This document shows, piece after piece, positions 58,742 through 64,000 of a DNA stretch of 64,000 nucleotides. Position numbers and translations under genes: made by a program. Every line of letters starts with the position of its first letter. The first letter of the stretch is position 1. The stretch is taken from positions 59,696,414 through 59,760,413 of the forward strand of contig CM055095.1 of assembly GCA_029204225.1 (NCBI GenBank), in the 5' to 3' direction. The DNA is from Diphasiastrum complanatum (Eukaryota; Streptophyta; Lycopodiopsida; Lycopodiales; Lycopodiaceae). The notes under the pieces were generated by a model. That model saw only the letters and a program-made list of their open reading frames with translations, made no database searches and had not been told where the DNA came from.

Positions 58742-61393
58742 CTATTCCATCTCATTAGTTTTCGTAGTTTCTCTAGCACTGTTTTCCAAAACATTGGATC
58801 TTGGTGTCCTCGACATCCATCTCTTTCCAACTCGGACTCTAGACATCCTCCATTCTTGATGCCTTGTTCTAGCATTAGAGGACTTCCATGCTGTGTTTCT
58901 GACTGAATTTGAATTGGAGATCATTGAACACAACTCTTCAGTTCTTGTGTTTTGAAAGTGTCCTTGGCCCAAAACTCCTCTATAAAACCATTGGAATATC
59001 TCAACCAATGCATTGCTAAGACCCTTTCCTCCGCCATGCCATGAATTTTTGAAATATGCAGCCTTTGCCCTGTAATAACTCTTTTCCATACCTTGCGTAT
59101 TCCAAATAGCTAATGATCCATAGATTTTCATAAACCAAGGTCCATGAGCATAGAAGATGTGCTGTTCATAGAAAATTTGTATTAGTTTAAATCTTTACAA
59201 ATACATAAATACGAAAGTAAAAAATATGAGACACACATACCATATAGTGAGTTATGTGTGTTTCTCCCCATGCATCGATCATCAATTGAGTAAATGTTTT
59301 GACTTCTCTTGTGAATCTATCCAAATCTTCATCTCTCACAATCTTTTTGTTGATAGTTTGTGACAAGGCATCAAATGCTTGCCAAACCTTAGCACGTGTC
59401 TCTGCCATGCGAGGATCTGAGCCAATATTTGTTGTGCATTGACATATTTTCTTCCAGTACTCCCATTCAACACTGCTTTACATGCAGTATGATTTGATAA
59501 TAGGTGACTCGCTTTCGCACCACCCATTGAAACTTTTGCTGGAACATCTTGCGTTTTTCCACTCATCTCAATGTCTTTGGTAGGACTCATGTGGCCCCCG
59601 TGCAATCCCATATCGGATAAAATTATCTCTAGATTTCTAATGCTAACATCTGCTCTTGATTTGGGCTGCATGTTCCATGTGTAACAACAATGCAAAAATA
59701 ATAATTTGTCTAGTATTCGTAATTCACCATGCATTGTGCAAAAATGGACTCTTTTGTGAGGAATGTTCAACACAGGACTCCAAGCTTTGTCTAGATTGTG
59801 CCTATTTGGTGCAAGACGTTGATTGCAATTCAAAATACTTTTGTTCCACCCAGATTCAAACATACAATATATACAAAAATTCTTTGCATTTGCACCAAGA
59901 CCACAACCGTACATGCATTTCAAAGTCTTCAAATCAGTAGCTAGGTGCCATTCTACAGCAAAGCTTTCTCCTTCAACATTGAGCAATTTGCTTTCATTTT
60001 GTGCATGTATTATCTTAAATATACTACATTTTTCAAATAGCCACTCCAATATGTCATGAGACTCCTTAGGAACTTCAAATGCAGCTATCCACCATATGTG
60101 ATTTTCGGATTGCATGCTAAATTCTTTACAATAACTTCCGCCAAACTGTTGCAATTCACGATTCATGAAGGTGATTGTGACATGTTCAAGTTTACGCCCT
60201 TTTACGATTTTTGCTTCGTCCAACTTAATAACAAATATAACTTTACCTCCGCAATCTGTAAAACAGAAATTTTATTACGAAAACATATTAGTTGAAGAAA
60301 AGCATACAATTGAAAATCGAAATCCACAATACATGTTCTTACCATTTGTTCTAACTTCGTAATGTCGGATCATCATCACTTGGACCTTTTCCAGATCTAA
60401 GAATATATTATTGCCTTGATGATAATGAAAACATGTCGAAGGTCCTTTCTTCTTATTGATTACTGTAAAAAAATCCTCAATATGTGGAAACTTTCTTAAT
60501 GCAGAGAGAAAATCGAATTGCATTGTCGTTTGGCAGATTCAACAAGTTTATAAGTAGATATTATTTGATGGCGTTTTAACCCATTTTTGTCAGAGTGTTT
60601 CATATACTTCTTCAAAGCTCTATACCCCTTGCGACTCACACCTCCTTAGTCACATGCGTACACCATCTCTTTAACATTTGGATTTGGCTTGGACTTGTCG
60701 ACTAGCTTTTTTGCAATTCTCAAGCGAATTGAATCACTTGTTTCATCTTCCACAATCTTTATCAAATCTTTACCCTTCAAAAAATGTTTCATATATTTTT
60801 CGGCAATAAAATCTTTTCCAACCGTCTTTTTCAAGAACTCTTTTGTGTCCCTCATACGTCTTTTACTGGCACCACCACCTGGTGCCAAAGCTTCTAGTTT
60901 GTGTCTCTTAGTGTTTTCATTTTCTGCTTGCTGATCCATCGAGACTCTACGCTTTCGTTGTAAGCCATATATTGTCCTCTGAAATATACTGATTGAAGAT
61001 TGCAATTCTTCAATTTTTGCGACAGAACTGGCAAGCTCTATTTTCAAACCATTTATCTCCTACTCCAATTTCATATTTATTCTATGCAATGACTTTAAAT
61101 TGTCATTCATACTCAATATATGAATGTTTGCCGTATTTGCCAATGTCTCAGCTTGGATTCTTCAAGAATCCATTGCTTGACAATAGCCAAGAATGAGGGT
61201 ATAAATCACCTCTTACCCATAGGTCAATATATTTTTTTCCTTCTAATCTCCAACAATGCATGTCATACGGATTTAAGTTAACACCCCATGTAGCTTTGGT
61301 GGTCGCATAATCCTTCTCTAACTTCACATGTAAGTGATACTTGGTTGTCATCTTGAAGATGTCGAATTTCCCAAAAGAATCTATGTAGAACAT
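58742..61393 (-). pseudogene. Spliced transposon-associated protein of unclassified family
   Basis: The order along the minus strand is an N-terminal globular part (61393-61148), a coiled coil (about 61130-60950) and a basic linker (ENTKRHK). Then come EFLKKTVGKDFIAEKYMKHF, a stop at 60646 and GVSRKGYRALKKYMK. The intron 60256-60342 (GT-AG) follows, then CGGKVIFVIKLDEAKIVKGR. A block FAVEWHLATDLKTLKCMYGC precedes a Cys-rich motif NFCIYCMFE. After a frameshift near 59420 comes a segment ending THITHYM, then intron 59162-59240 (GT-AG) and HIFYAHGPWFMKIYGSLAIW, NTQGMEKSYYRAK. This architecture (a K..GDG-like strand, FLAM..G...CIWC-type Cys motif, terminal YGSL..FS.QG.E) is the one I know from repetitive, presumably transposon-encoded proteins of cnidarians and other animals. 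The plant relationship is inference. Confidence 0.5.
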
Positions 61394-62080
61394 TACAATA
61401 TACCTTAATCAAATGGTGTCAAAGTTCAATGTGAACTAACCATGATATAAGCTTTATTAGGCATATACGAGTTTCCATCCCTAGGGTCCTATTGTATTTA
61501 GGACAATGAAAGGTCGTCCTATACTAACCCTACTCTAGTTGTAATTTGTAACTTACCTATTAGTTGCCTATTATAGTCTATGAAAATGAGGGCTACATTT
61601 AGGCCTTAACTCTTGCTCACCTTGTATGGTAACCCAAGGTAAAGGTGCCACGTAGGATTGATTAGCACTAAATTAACTATGATTAGAAAACTTGTTTAGG
61701 CAAGGAAGAGGCCCTTTTTGTGTCCAAAAAGTGTCCAAAAAGGGCCCTAATGTATATTGCAGATGTCCAATATCAGTGTGTACTACATTTAACACACATG
61801 CAGATTCAGATTGAACCTAGTACACATGCACTTAAAAACTAAAATTTGTAGTAGAATACAATCCACTAAAATAAGCAAACTCTCGATAAACAAATCCAAT
61901 TTACTATATGATATATGTCTATCAGATCCAATGAGATTCCATAATATACTAGAGTAAAGAGATTTACACTTTCAAAATGCACAAAATTCTTAAAGGCTAA
62001 TCGAGTCACTTTCCACTTGACCTTGCTAGTCTAAAACTTTCAAAGGAACAATCTCCTCAAACAGAGACAAAAAAGAGAAA
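61394..62080. other. Intergenic, no feature recognised
   Basis: AT-rich, with a direct repeat GTGTCCAAAAAG near 61720-61740. No gene or LTR could be supported. Confidence 0.45.
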
Positions 62081-62527
62081 ATGAAGCAATATCCAGTTCA
62101 CTCCATCATCAGCTCACTGATGTATGCAATGCTCTGTACGCAACCAAACCTTACATACTCGATCAGTTCACTTAGCCAGTTCCTATCGAATCTAGGTCTA
62201 ACCCATTGGAAAGCACTCATGAAGGTCATAAAGTACGTCCAAGCAACCAAAAATCTCAGCATTTGTTATGGAGGCAGCCAACCTGCCAATATTCTTGAAG
62301 GATACATAGATGCAGATTGGGTAGGAGATATCGATACCAGGAGATCAACTTCTGGATTTGTATTTTTATACAAAAGTTGCAGTCACAATTTGATGAGAAG
62401 ATCAAAGCATTGGAAGATTTCCATGAAAAAGCGAACAAGGAACCTGAGAAGTTGTGAAGACTTTTCCTACCAGGGAAAATGTGTTGAAGATTGTCACTTC
62501 TCACTTTTCATTTTTTATTGTAAATAA
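62081..62527 (+). pseudogene. Copia RT/RNase H C-terminal fragment
   Basis: The open frame gives SIISSLMYAMLCTQPNLTYS, HWKALMKVIKYVQATKNLSI and LEGYIDADWVGDIDTRRSTS, the end of Copia RT and the start of RNase H. After VFLYKS the RNase H sequence is replaced by unrelated codons, so the later catalytic residues are missing. It is a truncated piece of a different element from the LTR that follows. Confidence 0.8.
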
Positions 62528-62534
62528 AGATCAA

Positions 62535-63340
62535 TCATGAGTACAATGTTCATGATCTGATTTCACACGTGTGGAACCTATTTCCAGGTGTAAAATAAAG
62601 TACTTTTTATATTTGTAAATATCCACTTTGATTTTGTATCAATCAAGTTAAGTGTGAACATGATATGACTAGTTTTTAGTCAAGTTGACTAGTCACCTAG
62701 AAGTTAGCTTATCCTTGCATGTGCATGAGTAAATGCTCCCACATGGCAAGTGGATGTTCACATGTGTGTATAGAGTTCTAGAAGATAAGAGCTGACCATT
62801 TTCCTTAGATCCTATTCTGTAGGGAATATTTCTAAATTCTAGGAGACTAGCTCTTTGGATTTTAGCCATATTCTAGAAGGTCAACTTTGGATAAGGATCA
62901 AGGATGGATCAAATGGATAGATTTGAGTGATGTGGCACTCTTCACACATGTGAAGACCTGCTGGGCTGTACCAGACTCGTGGATGTACTTGATCCATAAA
63001 AGGATCATCATTTTGCTAATGAGATTGATGAGACTTTTGCATTGTGCACTTTTGTGAGATTTCTAGTCAATATTAGTAATTTTATTGAATGATTGCTATC
63101 CAGAACCAATGTACTTGTTGTTTCAGGTGCAGGCCATACAGTGGATAGTACTCCACACTTGTGAGGCTGCTCTCACTTGTTTATAAAGATTTGATCCATT
63201 TCTCTTGCTTAAATCTAAGTGTAGTGAATCTAGATCAAGATCTAAAGTGTAGAACTTGATAGATCCATTTATTAGGCAATCAATAAGTCTCTATGATTGT
63301 TAAGTACAATCATTAATGTCCTAAAACTGAAATTTTATCA
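62535..63340 (+). repeat. Copia element B LTR (left end approximate)
   Basis: The right end AAATTTTATCA abuts a primer site. The right 300 bp align with 52290-52578. CACACGTGTGGAAC lies near 62563. The left boundary is set only by the end of the RNase H fragment. Confidence 0.55.
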
Positions 63341-63917
63341 TGGTATCAAAGCCGAGTAAGAGAGTGATCATTTGATTCATAAAACTTGCAAAGATCATTG
63401 ACAAAATTTGTTTTTGGCCACTACTAGTGAGGGCGAGTTCATCTAGAGTCATAGCTTGTTTCTATTTGGATCAAATCGACTTGGAGGCTGTGTATGTACT
63501 TTTCACACGTGTAAAACCATACAACAACTTTCATTACAAGTTACCTTGTGTTTTTTGGTCCTATAATCTCAATTATAGTCCAAATCTAGTGCTTTTTGAA
63601 GCATAGTATTGATCTAGATTCAATCTAGCTAATGCCTATGACCAAATAGAGTTTTGGATCATTCAAGCATTTCTTTTTGGAGTTTAAGATCAGATCTAAG
63701 AGGCTGATTTGTTCAGATCCTTAGTTGAAGTGAAGCCTCTTGAGAGTGAAAGCTAGGAATTTTTGTCAAGATCTAGTTGTGTATCATTCAAGCTTGTGTG
63801 CTAGTTTGATAGAGACAAGGCTATAGGCAATCTTGTGAGCTTTAGGCCTTTCATAGATCTTTAAAATTCATAAATCTTTGTGATTTTCGAAGAGCATTCA
63901 TTCTACAATGTCATCCA
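63341..63917 (+). other. Primer site, leader and first gag codons of element B
   Basis: TGGTATCAAAGCC at 63341 is a primer site with one change. The leader parallels 52579-53171. The gag ATG is at 63908 and reads ATGTCATCCA, where element B sequence stops at the A2 insertion site (ATCCA, 63913-63917). Confidence 0.78.
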
Positions 63918-64000
63918 TGTGAAAATTGTCAACATTTCCTTGTCTAGTTTTAGGCCAAAATTGCTAAAAATGGCACATAGTTTAGGATCTGACTTTTCAC
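63918..64000 (+). repeat. Start of an A2-type LTR, off window
   Basis: TGTGAAAATTGTCAACATTT and the following sequence to the window edge are identical over 83 bp to the U3 start of the A2 3' LTR (complement of 12680-12762). It sits in the same target site of element B as A2 does at 12115, but on the opposite strand. Confidence 0.9.

Overview
The window is land-plant nuclear DNA. The evidence is Copia elements with initiator-tRNA-Met primer sites, plant-type GT-AG introns, and remnants of plant gene families: a 2-oxoglutarate dioxygenase, a 3-ketoacyl-CoA synthase, an F-box/kelch-type protein and a SUMO-like exon. The density of nested retroelements, the long (CT)n/(TA)n/(GT)n tracts and a Penelope-like reverse transcriptase remnant suggest a large, repeat-rich genome such as a fern, lycophyte or gymnosperm. 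The species cannot be named from the sequence. I found no rRNA, tRNA or CRISPR locus. Layout: 1-4.2 kb is the 5' half of a well preserved Copia element (A1) on the minus strand. 4.7-7.9 kb holds decayed Ty3/gypsy pieces. 7.9-9.8 kb is a truncated Copia element (+). 9.8-12.1 kb is a decayed Copia element (B, -) into whose gag start a second A-type element (A2, 12.1-17.2 kb) has inserted. A2 keeps gag but has swapped pol for about 765 codons of unrecognised open frame. 17.2-29.5 kb is dominated by microsatellites, GC-rich palindromes and a GCGGTC-type satellite-like repeat. Embedded there are a degenerate zinc-finger-type pseudogene (17.9-19.9 kb), a Ptta/En/Spm-like transposon gene (20.1-21.3 kb) and an F-box pseudogene (27.6-28.1 kb). 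29.4-30.7 kb is a Penelope-like RT remnant cut by a Copia LTR. 31.8-32.9 kb is gypsy gag-protease. 39.7-47.8 kb carries decayed host genes and TE pieces, and 49.7-53.6 kb carries two Copia deletion derivatives. The most unusual content is a repeated three-gene cassette. Copy A (34.4-37.6 kb) has gene P1 (-), a histone H3-like N-terminus (+) divergent from P1 across an array of CACGTG boxes, and gene P2 (-). Copy B (53.9-58.5 kb) has P2 (+), a long-tailed divergent histone H3-like gene (+) and P1 (-). P1-A/P1-B and P2-A/P2-B each share an intron at the same codon boundary and phase, so the two cassettes are paralogous spliced genes and not chance open frames. In copy B the H3-like gene starts with the canonical H3 N-terminal motif, continues through a tail of roughly 300 codons rich in Gln and Pro, and ends in an ungapped histone-fold core. 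It is now broken by two stops and two frameshifts. The function of the P1/P2/H3 association is unknown. A second structural observation is that the A2-into-B junction at 12,115 and a matching junction at 63,917 are complementary halves of one insertion (same 5-bp ATCCA site, same LTR end, opposite strands). The intact empty site is present at 53,177. This fits an inversion spanning about 17.16 to about 64.45 kb, or a duplicated nested element, and it can be tested.
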